Assembly (NCBI GenBank): GCA_937929915.1
Contig: CALFUN010000011.1
Span: 1 to 64,000 of the forward strand
Source of the DNA: an uncultured Caulobacterales bacterium
GTDB lineage: Bacteria > Pseudomonadota > Alphaproteobacteria > Caulobacterales > Maricaulaceae
Direction of reading: 5' to 3'
Length of the DNA: 64,000 bases
The translations under genes and the position numbers were made by a program. Shown here in pieces: positions 1 to 6,886 of this stretch. A model generated the notes under the pieces. The model did no database searches. It was not told the origin of the DNA and saw nothing but the letters and a program-made list of their open reading frames with translations. The stretch's first letter is position 1; each line of letters starts with the position of its first letter.

Positions 1-297
1 GGTCAAAGCCTTTGGGATGGTGAATGCTTTGTGTTCGACCAGCGCGTCGCCGTTGGCCACGGCCTTGAACAAGGCCAATATGATCAATGCTATGCCTGCC
101 GCTATCCGCTGACTGAGGCGGACAAAACGCGCCCCGAATATGTCAAAGGCGTAGCTTGTCACCGCTGCCATGCCGATATGAGCGATGAGCAAAAAGCACG
201 CTTTACCGAGCGGCAAAAACAAATCGCTCTAGCCAAAGCCCGCGGCGAAACACATATTGGGCGGAAAATTACCGCTGATAAAACACAACCATTATGA
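1..297 (+). CDS. trhO: tRNA uridine-34 hydroxylase TrhO (YceA/UPF0176), C-terminal part
   Basis: The reading frame is open from the first base, so the gene begins before the window; about 98 C-terminal residues are visible. The stretch [13 protein letters not shown] followed by two CxxC pairs (CYAC and CHRC) is the C-terminal, probably metal-binding, part of the rhodanese-domain TrhO/YceA family. These proteins carry out oxygen-dependent hydroxylation of U34 in certain tRNAs, the first step of the 5-methoxy/5-oxyacetyl uridine modification in the cytoplasm. The rhodanese catalytic cysteine lies outside the window and cannot be checked. The stop overlaps the start of the next gene by 4 bases, so the two are probably translationally coupled. 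Confidence 0.85.
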   Translation, partial: GQSLWDGECFVFDQRVAVGHGLEQGQYDQCYACRYPLTEADKTRPEYVKGVACHRCHADMSDEQKARFTERQKQIALAKARGETHIGRKITADKTQPL

Positions 298-956
298 CCG
301 CTATTCTCTATTCTTTCCGCCGCTGCCCCTATGCGATGCGCGGGCGGATGGGGTTACATATAAGCGGTTTGAATTATGAGCATCGCGAGGTGTTACTACG
401 CGATAAACCGCCTACCATGCTCGCTTTATCGCCCAAAGGCACGGTGCCTGTTTATCAACATAGTGACGGCACGCTGATTGAAGAAAGTCTTGATCTATTA
501 TTTTGGGCATTAGAGCAAAATGACCCCGAAGCTTGGCTTGCGACAGATATAAGCGCGGCCAAAGCCCTCATCGCGCGAAATGACGGGCCATTTAAACATC
601 ATCTTGACCGCTATAAATATAAAAGCCGCTATGACGAAACTGCCAAACGCGGCGATACAGATATAGAGCATCGCACAGCCGCTGAAGTGATTATTCGAGA
701 CTATGAGACGCGGCTTACCCAGCACGCTTTTTTGTTAGGCGCGCATCAAACCGTCGCCGATATTGCCATATTTCCGTTTATGCGCCAATTTGCCAATACA
801 GACCGCGCATGGTGGGACAGCGCAAATGCAGGCAAACCGCCCTTTCCTCAAACGCATGATTGGCTAGAGCGGCACCTGAATTCACAGCTTTTTAAAACCA
901 TCATGAGCAAACATCCGCTATGGCAAGATATTAGCTCCCCTGACATCACGGATTAA
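294..956 (+). CDS. glutathione S-transferase family protein
   Basis: This is a 220-residue soluble protein. The N-terminal thioredoxin-like domain (about residues 1-80) begins with [10 protein letters not shown], the GST-type CPYA motif that replaces the Tyr/Ser of other classes. It then has KGTVPVY with the cis-proline and [10 protein letters not shown], where the glutamate and serine normally hold the glutathione gamma-glutamyl group. The C-terminal half is helical and contains [13 protein letters not shown], the usual GST N-capping region. The substrate cannot be read from sequence; detoxification or a disulfide/peroxide reductase role are the usual options. It overlaps trhO by 4 bases in an ATGA junction and should be co-transcribed with it. 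Confidence 0.8.
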   Translation: MTAILYSFRRCPYAMRGRMGLHISGLNYEHREVLLRDKPPTMLALSPKGTVPVYQHSDGTLIEESLDLLFWALEQNDPEAWLATDISAAKALIARNDGPFKHHLDRYKYKSRYDETAKRGDTDIEHRTAAEVIIRDYETRLTQHAFLLGAHQTVADIAIFPFMRQFANTDRAWWDSANAGKPPFPQTHDWLERHLNSQLFKTIMSKHPLWQDISSPDITD

Positions 957-974
957 ATCGGCGCAAACCCTTTA

Positions 975-1006
975 TTAACCATAAAGCTTCAGCTTTGGTT
1001 AACCAT
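975..1006 (+). promoter_or_regulatory. paired TTAACCAT half-sites / hairpin upstream of the YbjN gene
   Basis: TTAACCAT occurs at 975-982 and again at 999-1006 in the same orientation, 24 bases apart. TTAACCAT is the half-site recognised by the alphaproteobacterial cell-cycle regulator CtrA. The same stretch can also fold, with TTAACC plus AAAGC pairing to GCTTT plus GGTTAA (975-1002, loop TTCA, 2-base bulge). No T-run follows, so it does not look like a standard terminator. The rest of the 957-1130 gap is A+T-rich with no gene seen. Control by CtrA is an inference. Confidence 0.35.
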
Positions 1007-1130
1007 AAATCACACAAGACTTAGTTATCAACACACAGATATTCTCTATATCTTGTAAAAATCGTGACTTTCCCTAGGTTTAAATAAAGAATCGATAACA
1101 GATTCTAAACGTAAAGCGGGTGAAACTTAT

Positions 1131-1664
1131 ATGACCTTTGCAGATCAACGCTGTATTCGGCCCAATCCATCTTTAAACGGGTCATTGGCGATGCGCAGCA
1201 ATCCTATGGAAACCTTTGAACGCATCGCGATTGCCGAAGGCTATGATTATGAACGCGTTGACATAAATGAAATTCATATCTCTTTGACGGGCCTGTGGTG
1301 CGAGCATGATGTGTCCCTGACATGGAACGTTGCTTTAGAGCAGGTACAAATCTTTCTGATTTTCGAAGGCCGTATCCCTGGCGGCCGCTCGGATGATATT
1401 TGCCGCCTTATGTCGCTCATTAATGAACGGCTTGTGTCAGGGCATTTTGACTACTGGGATAAGAATAAATCCATGGTCTACCGGAATTCAGTTAGTTTGC
1501 GCGGTGGTGCCAATCTGCGCACCGAACAAGGCATGGATTTAATTGCGCTTGCGCTGGATGCAGCAGAGCGCGGCTATCCTGCTTGCCAATATGTTGTCTG
1601 GGCGGGAAAGTCCCCCGAAGATGCCCTCACATCGGCCCTTGTTGACCTTGCGGCGCACCCATAA
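1131..1664 (+). CDS. YbjN domain-containing protein
   Basis: This 177-residue protein has no signal peptide or membrane segment. It matches the YbjN family pattern (type III secretion chaperone-like fold): an N-terminal METFERIAIAEGYDYERV stretch, a mixed alpha/beta core with FLIFEGRIP and LINERLVSGHFDYW, and a long C-terminal helix (DALTSALVDLAAHP). YbjN homologues usually sit just upstream of proC in alphaproteobacteria, as here with 19 bases between them. The molecular role is not established; Escherichia coli YbjN has been linked to motility and stress phenotypes. The first ATG is used, but the conserved part begins around residue 26, so a shorter start at 1191 or 1206 is possible. Confidence 0.75.
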   Translation: MTFADQRCIRPNPSLNGSLAMRSNPMETFERIAIAEGYDYERVDINEIHISLTGLWCEHDVSLTWNVALEQVQIFLIFEGRIPGGRSDDICRLMSLINERLVSGHFDYWDKNKSMVYRNSVSLRGGANLRTEQGMDLIALALDAAERGYPACQYVVWAGKSPEDALTSALVDLAAHP

Positions 1665-1683
1665 ATGATATGGTGGCAATGAT

Positions 1684-2505
1684 ATGGCGGCCACTCACCT
1701 TATAATTGGCGCAGGTAAAATGGGCGGGAGCCTGTTATCTGGCTGGTTAGATGCGGGTATAATATCTCCAAAATCCTTGATGATATTAGACCCAAATCCC
1801 GCACAAGATGCTCAATCTGCCATTCAGCAGGGCGCTATACATATAACTAAGCCTTCCGATATTTCCAAACATACAACAACTGTCTTGCTGGCGATAAAAC
1901 CGCAGATGATTGAGGACATAGGCCCGCAAATTGCGCCTTATCTGCCGAATAGTGCCCTTATCATTTCCATCCTAGCTGGCACATCCATAGAGGTTCTTGA
2001 CGGTATTTTTAGCCCGCGCCCTATCATCCGCGCCATGCCAAATACGCCCGCTGCCATTGGTGCAGGCATCACAGCGATTACAGGCAAAACCGCCCAAGAT
2101 GAAAAACACCTAGACACCGCTGAAAGCTTATTATCAGCGAGCGGCGGCGTGTACCGCGTTGAAACTGAAACCTTGATAAATGCTGTTACCGCTGTGTCTG
2201 GGTCTGGCCCAGCTTATATTTTCCACCTTTGCGAAGCGCTTGAAGCGGCAGCACTGAAAGTTGGACTGAATGAAAATCTTGCCCCCAAATTTGCACGGCA
2301 AACGATTATTGGCGCAGCAAAATTACTGGAGCAAAGCGATTTGCCGCCATCAGACTTACGGCGCAATGTCACCTCGCCCAATGGTACCACCCAAGCTGCA
2401 CTCGATGAATTAATGTCAGAAAATGGCTTAACGCAATTAATGATAAAAACCGTCAGAGCCGCCTTTATCCGCGCCAAAGAGCTTGCAAAATCATCACGCA
2501 ATTAA
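1684..2505 (+). CDS. proC: pyrroline-5-carboxylate reductase
   Basis: ProC reduces 1-pyrroline-5-carboxylate to L-proline with NAD(P)H, the last step of proline synthesis. The 273-residue length is normal. The Rossmann fingerprint IIGAGKMGGSLLSGWL is at the N terminus, LAIKPQ follows near residue 77, and the diagnostic C-terminal block contains AVSGSGPAYIF near residue 165 and RNVTSPNGTTQAAL near residue 232. It lies 19 bases after the YbjN gene. It is convergent with the histidine kinase gene, and the two coding regions share the four bases TTAA at their ends. Confidence 0.95.
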   Translation: MAATHLIIGAGKMGGSLLSGWLDAGIISPKSLMILDPNPAQDAQSAIQQGAIHITKPSDISKHTTTVLLAIKPQMIEDIGPQIAPYLPNSALIISILAGTSIEVLDGIFSPRPIIRAMPNTPAAIGAGITAITGKTAQDEKHLDTAESLLSASGGVYRVETETLINAVTAVSGSGPAYIFHLCEALEAAALKVGLNENLAPKFARQTIIGAAKLLEQSDLPPSDLRRNVTSPNGTTQAALDELMSENGLTQLMIKTVRAAFIRAKELAKSSRN

Positions 2506-3800
2506 AGGGGCAACTGCAACGTCGCCCGTAACCCGCCTTTCGGACTATCAACTAACAGAATTTTTCCGCCGTGAATCTGGGCAATATCTCTCGCAATAGC
2601 TAGCCCTAGCCCGACGCCCTCTATATTTTGATTGCGCGCTTCATCTAATCTCTGAAAGGCTTTAAAGGCCTCACTGCGTTTTTCAGGCGGAATACCTGGT
2701 CCGTCATCATCAATATGGACATAGACACTATCCATATCTAAGCTTGAACTGATCCAAGCATGTTGGCCATATTTCAAGGCGTTATTGACAAGATTAATCA
2801 CAGCTCTACGGATCATAGCGGGGCGCAGTTGCACCTGGTTCTGAATTTTAAAATCAAGACTTACCCCTTTGAGATTAGCAACCGCATCCTGAACTAAGTG
2901 TTTTAAATCAACATCTTCTGGCTTTTCAGTGCCCAAACCGCGTGCAAAATCGAGATACCCACTCAACATCGCTTCCATTTCATTGACATCATTACGCGCG
3001 GCAATTACGTCCTCATCCTCATCTTGCATAGCCAGTTGTAATTTTAGCCGCGTTAACGGCGTACGTAAGTCATGCGAAACCCCCGCCAGCATCATAGTAC
3101 GCTGCTCTAAATGACGTTTAATGCGGCCGCGCATTTTCAAAAAGGATTGCCCCGCCAAACGCACTTCAGAGGCGCCAGAAGGTTTATAGTTTGAAATATC
3201 ACGGCCCTTACCAAACGCATCCGCCGCGGCCGCAAGCTGCATAATCGGCCGCGCTTGTCGCCTTACAAAGAAAATGGAGATAAGCGTCGACAATATCGTC
3301 GCTGTCATTAGCCAGAAAATAAACACAAACCCCGTTGGCGCAAACACACGTTCACGGGCCGCAATAAAACGCAATATTCCCTCATCGACTTGCACGCGAA
3401 TATCGATATGATTGGGATAGCGTGTCGTATCAAACCAAAAAGGCTGTTCGATTGTATTTGTCAAAGCCCGGCGCAAGGTTTGATCCAGCGCAGAAAAAAA
3501 CGCATTGCGATTATTCGTTGGCAGATTATCACCTTCTCTTAGAACGACAGAAAGCTGCATATCGGGACGTAATAATTGATCCAATATCTGCGCTTTTTCC
3601 ACGCTCGGATCTTCATTATAAAGCTGCACAGCTACGGCAATATTGGCGGCAACACTGTCTGACAAATTGGCGGTCACACGCGCCCAATGTGCATTGAAAA
3701 AGAAATAAGTCACCGCTATTTGCATTAAAATCACAGGTAAAATGATAATCAAAATCACCCGAACAAAAAGGCTTTTAGGGATATAGCGTTTTAAATTCAC
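2502..3800 (-). CDS. EnvZ-like sensor histidine kinase
   Basis: This 432-residue inner-membrane kinase has TM1 at about residues 13-33, a periplasmic sensor region to about 155, TM2 at about 157-177 and a HAMP linker. The HisKA domain has H-box MLAGVSHDLRTPLTRLK, where the histidine is phosphorylated. The HATPase domain has N-box NLVNNALKYG, G1 DDDGPGIP and G2 GVGLGLAIARDI. The H-box and the size of the sensor are those of the EnvZ family, but the stimulus is unknown. It overlaps its response regulator by 4 bases, so the two form one operon read regulator first. Its 3' end overlaps proC on the other strand. Confidence 0.9.
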   Translation of the reverse strand: MNLKRYIPKSLFVRVILIIILPVILMQIAVTYFFFNAHWARVTANLSDSVAANIAVAVQLYNEDPSVEKAQILDQLLRPDMQLSVVLREGDNLPTNNRNAFFSALDQTLRRALTNTIEQPFWFDTTRYPNHIDIRVQVDEGILRFIAARERVFAPTGFVFIFWLMTATILSTLISIFFVRRQARPIMQLAAAADAFGKGRDISNYKPSGASEVRLAGQSFLKMRGRIKRHLEQRTMMLAGVSHDLRTPLTRLKLQLAMQDEDEDVIAARNDVNEMEAMLSGYLDFARGLGTEKPEDVDLKHLVQDAVANLKGVSLDFKIQNQVQLRPAMIRRAVINLVNNALKYGQHAWISSSLDMDSVYVHIDDDGPGIPPEKRSEAFKAFQRLDEARNQNIEGVGLGLAIARDIAQIHGGKILLVDSPKGGLRATLQLPL

Positions 3801-4504
3801 GCTTTAAAATCCGATACCAAACGATACCCTTCACCGCGCACGGTTAATAAAAACTCTGGTTCTGATGGGTTCGTCTCAAGTTTACGGCGTAGGCGCGTCA
3901 TTTGCACATCGACTGCGCGCTCGGATTGTGCATTAATATTTTCAGATAAAACATAACGCGACACAGTTGCCCCCGCCTGCTGCGCCATTAATGAAAGCAA
4001 GGTCTGCTCGCCTGTTGTCAAGCGGATTTGCTGCCCATTTTTTCGTAAAACTCGCCGCCCCATATCATATTCATAATCCCCGAAACGCACAGTATCACTG
4101 ATAGGTTTACGGCCTGTACGGCGGAAAATAGCATCTATCCGCAAGAGTAATTCCTCGGGTTCAAATGGTTTGGCCAGATAGTCATCTGCGCCTGTTTTAA
4201 GCCCTGCAATTCTTTGCTCTGGATCGCCTAAAGCTGTTAGCAAAATAATCGGAATGTCATTAAATTCGCGAATAGAGGCTGCAAGGCTTAAGCCATCTTC
4301 ACCTGGCATCATCACATCTAAAATTAAAAGATCATAACGCAGCCCGTTCATTTTCTGGCGCGCATCTTCGGCATTTGCAGCCCCTGAAACACGATAGCCA
4401 TTTTTGCCTAAAAACCGCTGCAAGAGGTTTCGAATACGGTCATCATCATCAACAACAAGCACATGTGTATTGTGCCGATCTAAAAATGTCGCGTGAGGTG
4501 TCAT
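3797..4504 (-). CDS. OmpR-family response regulator
   Basis: This is a DNA-binding response regulator of about 235 residues. The receiver domain has the acidic cluster VDDDDRIR, the phospho-acceptor aspartate in LILDVMMPGEDG, the conserved threonine in IILLTALG and lysine in DYLAKPFEPEEL. The C-terminal winged helix ends with DVQMTRLRRKLE and TVRGEGYRLV, typical of OmpR/PhoB. I chose the ATG at 4504; an in-frame TTG twelve bases upstream sits too close to the AAGGG. It is co-transcribed with the kinase at 2502-3800 by a 4-base overlap and is divergent from ilvE. Target genes cannot be inferred. Confidence 0.9.
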   Translation of the reverse strand: MTPHATFLDRHNTHVLVVDDDDRIRNLLQRFLGKNGYRVSGAANAEDARQKMNGLRYDLLILDVMMPGEDGLSLAASIREFNDIPIILLTALGDPEQRIAGLKTGADDYLAKPFEPEELLLRIDAIFRRTGRKPISDTVRFGDYEYDMGRRVLRKNGQQIRLTTGEQTLLSLMAQQAGATVSRYVLSENINAQSERAVDVQMTRLRRKLETNPSEPEFLLTVRGEGYRLVSDFKA

Positions 4505-4558
4505 ATGATGTGCCAAACCCTTAAAAGAAAATTATTCTAATACCAAGCCATTGTAGCG

Positions 4559-4586
4559 CTTGACTTACCCTAGTGCATGTTAGAAT
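4559..4586 (+). promoter_or_regulatory. predicted housekeeping promoter of ilvE
   Basis: CTTGAC at 4559-4564 and TAGAAT at 4581-4586 are separated by 16 bases and match the alphaproteobacterial vegetative -35/-10 pattern. Transcription would begin near 4593 and leave a leader of about 57 bases before the ilvE start. It lies in the divergent gap between the response regulator and ilvE. Confidence 0.5.
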
Positions 4587-4649
4587 GACGCGCAAAAGCT
4601 TATTGCGCCAAATACGGATCTGGCTAGAACAGGAAAGATTGGACATATT

Positions 4650-5537
4650 ATGATTGAAAAAGCCTATCATGACCGCGATGGCCAAATCTGGATGGATGGT
4701 GAGTTTCTGGAATGGCGTGACACCAAAGTGCATTTACTCACACATTCCTTGCATTACGGCGCGGCCGTCTTTGAAGGTGATCGGGCCTATGGCGGCGAGA
4801 TATTTCGCTTGGCCGATCATTCTACGCGTTTGAAAAAATCAGCAAATTTGCTGGGCTATGACATCCCCTATACGCGCGAAGAGATAGATGCTGCCTGTAA
4901 AGACACTTTGGCTAAATCGGGCCTTAAAGATGCCTATGTTCGCCCTGTGGCATGGCGCGGGTCAGAAATGATGGGTGTGGCCTCAAAGAATAATACAATA
5001 CATCTGGCCATAGCGTGTTGGCATTGGGGGTCATATTTCTCTGATAAGATGAAAGGCATACGCTTGTGCATATCTGATTGGAAACGCCCAGATCCAGCAA
5101 CAGCTCCGTGTAAATCCAAAGCAGCTGGCCTATATATGATCTGCACATTGGCCAAAGACAAAGCGGCGGCAACGGGCTGGGATGATGCGCTGATGTTTGA
5201 TTATCGTGGCCGCGTTGCCGAATGTACAGGCGCGCACATTTTCTTTGTCAAAGGCGATGAACTCCATACCCCAACCAATGACATTTTGCTGGAAGGCATC
5301 ACCCATGACAGCGTGATTAAACTGGCGCAAGCGCGCGGTTATAAAGTGTTTAAGCGCGATATTATGCCAGATGAAATGAAAGATTTTGATGAATGTTTTG
5401 TGGTGGGTACGGCAGCCGAAGTTACGCCTGTGCGCGAAATTGACGGTATTCATTACACGCCAGGTAAAATCTGCGAAGCTATGGTCATGGATTATGATGA
5501 TGCCGTAAATGGCCGCATTACGATGTTTAAGCCTTAA
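4650..5537 (+). CDS. ilvE: branched-chain amino acid aminotransferase
   Basis: IlvE transfers amino groups between glutamate and the 2-oxo acids of leucine, isoleucine and valine using PLP. The protein is 295 residues, a normal length for the class IV fold. It has the N-terminal HSLHYGAAVFEGDRAY block, the PLP-lysine region CKSKAAGLYMICTLAKDKA (lysine near residue 155), the EC(T)GAHIFFVKG block and LLEGITHDSVIKLA. The C-terminal FVVGTAAEVTPV is the phosphate-binding loop. It is transcribed alone from a predicted promoter at 4559-4586 and is convergent with pgsA, ending 10 bases from its stop codon. Confidence 0.93.
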   Translation: MIEKAYHDRDGQIWMDGEFLEWRDTKVHLLTHSLHYGAAVFEGDRAYGGEIFRLADHSTRLKKSANLLGYDIPYTREEIDAACKDTLAKSGLKDAYVRPVAWRGSEMMGVASKNNTIHLAIACWHWGSYFSDKMKGIRLCISDWKRPDPATAPCKSKAAGLYMICTLAKDKAAATGWDDALMFDYRGRVAECTGAHIFFVKGDELHTPTNDILLEGITHDSVIKLAQARGYKVFKRDIMPDEMKDFDECFVVGTAAEVTPVREIDGIHYTPGKICEAMVMDYDDAVNGRITMFKP

Positions 5538-5550
5538 GGTTTAAGGCTTA
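5528..5550. terminator. palindrome spanning the ilvE and pgsA stop codons
   Basis: TAAGCCTTAA and TTAAGGCTTA form a perfect 10-base inverted repeat with a 3-base spacer. The left arm contains the ilvE stop and the right arm contains the pgsA stop read on the other strand. It may act as a bidirectional terminator, although the stem is A+T-rich and lacks a strong T-run. Confidence 0.4.
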
Positions 5551-6183
5551 GGGCTTCAAAGCGGCTCGAAAATATAGTGAGCCTGTATAAACAGACAAAG
5601 CTGCTGCCAGCCATAATAAAATAAGCCCAAGCGTCTTCGCCCCGCCCGCAATACTGGGAATAGCCGTATCAATAGCCAGATAGGCTTTGCCAAGCACCCA
5701 AATAAGCAATGCTCCGATTGCAAACATCTCGCAGGCCGTTTTCCATTTTGCGAGATTTGTCGGCGGCATAACCCGTCCAGACAATGCCGCATGCTCACGT
5801 GCGCCAGAAACTAAAATATCTCGCCCGATAATGGCCAGCGCCGGCACCATAAATACCCAAGCTCCGCGCGCGGCGATCGTAAAGGCAATCAAACATCCTG
5901 CAACTAAAAGCTTATCTGCAATCGGATCCATCATACGGCCAAAATCAGATGCTACATTCCAGCGGCGGGCTAAAAATCCATCGAAGAAATCTGTCGTGAC
6001 CGCAAAGATATAAATCCCCGCTAAAACCCATGCACCGCCAAAAGCGTTATTCCAGCCAAAATGCAATGACAATATGCCTGCGATCAAAACTGGGATAAGG
6101 AAAATCCGAATAATCGTCAGTACATTTGGCAACCAATGAAACTTATGGCGCGTAGATGGAACTGTGGCGGTATCATTCATCAT
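5548..6183 (-). CDS. pgsA: CDP-diacylglycerol--glycerol-3-phosphate 3-phosphatidyltransferase
   Basis: PgsA makes phosphatidylglycerol phosphate from CDP-diacylglycerol and glycerol-3-phosphate at the inner membrane. The 211-residue protein has about five or six hydrophobic segments. It has the complete CDP-alcohol phosphatidyltransferase signature DxxDGxxARx8GxxxDxxxD, seen as TDFFDGFLARR followed by FGRMMDPIADKL. Its start lies inside the next upstream gene, a related but degenerate family member, with an 11-base overlap, and that gene in turn overlaps uvrC. The order uvrC, atypical homologue, pgsA therefore looks like one operon. It ends at the palindrome facing ilvE. Confidence 0.9.
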   Translation of the reverse strand: MMNDTATVPSTRHKFHWLPNVLTIIRIFLIPVLIAGILSLHFGWNNAFGGAWVLAGIYIFAVTTDFFDGFLARRWNVASDFGRMMDPIADKLLVAGCLIAFTIAARGAWVFMVPALAIIGRDILVSGAREHAALSGRVMPPTNLAKWKTACEMFAIGALLIWVLGKAYLAIDTAIPSIAGGAKTLGLILLWLAAALSVYTGSLYFRAALKP

Positions 6184-6886
6184 GTTCCAAGCTTAATGGA
6201 GTTTTAAAAATTTTGATAGCACTTAATACCGAGAAGACCCCGCCAATCCACAAAACAATTTCTCCAATAATCCATATCACAGGCGAAGCTTCATTAAAGA
6301 CATCGACAACATTGGCTTCATTGGCCCGCAAAGCATCAAACCATTGCGTCAACCACGGCGTTGCCACAAGGATACACACCGCGAGCATAATAAAGCCTGA
6401 CTTTGCGCTAGATAGAAAGTTATCAGGCCAGCCATAAATCGAGATTTGCTTGCCCTTAATTAGGCCTACAAGAATTTCTCGTGCAATAATAATGACCGCA
6501 GGCACAGCAAATGGCCACGCTAAAAATCCTGCGCGGTGGGTAACAAATAAAAGCGCAGCAAGCGTGCCCGTACATAAAACCGTATCTGCAACATCGTCTA
6601 AATAGCCAAAACGGCGAAAAACAGATGTCTCTGTCCCGCCAAAATAATCGTCGAAAATATCTGTTAAGGCGGCAATTAAAAATAAAATTGATGCAAGGGC
6701 CGCCATTGCCGTTACGGGCCAAAACTTTACAATTAAAAACATAATAACAGGCGTGAGCAATAAGCGGATAAGCGTTAAGGCATCGGCAAAAGCCCCGCCC
6801 ATATTTTCACCTATATTTTCAGGCATATTATCAGACATATTATCAGACATATTATCTGGGTTTGGTTCATTCATGGAAGTAGTCAT
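6173..6886 (-). CDS. atypical CDP-alcohol phosphatidyltransferase family protein
   Basis: This 237-residue membrane protein is homologous to PgsA, but the signature is altered. The region reads TDIFDDYFGG, then eight residues, FGYLDDVADTVL. The four metal-binding aspartates are kept, but the conserved Gly, Ala and Arg of DGxxAR become Asp, Gly and Gly, and the second glycine is shifted by one residue. About six membrane segments are predicted. The first 30 residues are a low-complexity tail built of four-residue units (PDNM, SDNM, SDNM, PENI, GENM) encoded by a 12-base tandem repeat. It overlaps uvrC by 20 bases and pgsA by 11. A different alcohol substrate, or a non-catalytic partner of PgsA, are both possible. 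Confidence 0.75.
   Translation of the reverse strand: MTTSMNEPNPDNMSDNMSDNMPENIGENMGGAFADALTLIRLLLTPVIMFLIVKFWPVTAMAALASILFLIAALTDIFDDYFGGTETSVFRRFGYLDDVADTVLCTGTLAALLFVTHRAGFLAWPFAVPAVIIIAREILVGLIKGKQISIYGWPDNFLSSAKSGFIMLAVCILVATPWLTQWFDALRANEANVVDVFNEASPVIWIIGEIVLWIGGVFSVLSAIKIFKTPLSLEHDE
6800..6859 (-). repeat. five degenerate 12-bp tandem units in a coding region
   Basis: Five consecutive 12-base units on the plus strand (CATATTTTCACC, TATATTTTCAGG, CATATTATCAGA twice, CATATTATCTGG) encode the N-terminal PDNM/SDNM/SDNM/PENI/GENM run of the atypical phosphatidyltransferase on the minus strand. The unit length is a multiple of three, so copy-number changes would keep the frame. Confidence 0.85.

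Noticed and set aside
5130-5453. 107-codon minus-strand frame inside ilvE
   Set aside because: It is fully antisense to a conserved enzyme, has no ribosome site and no family resemblance.
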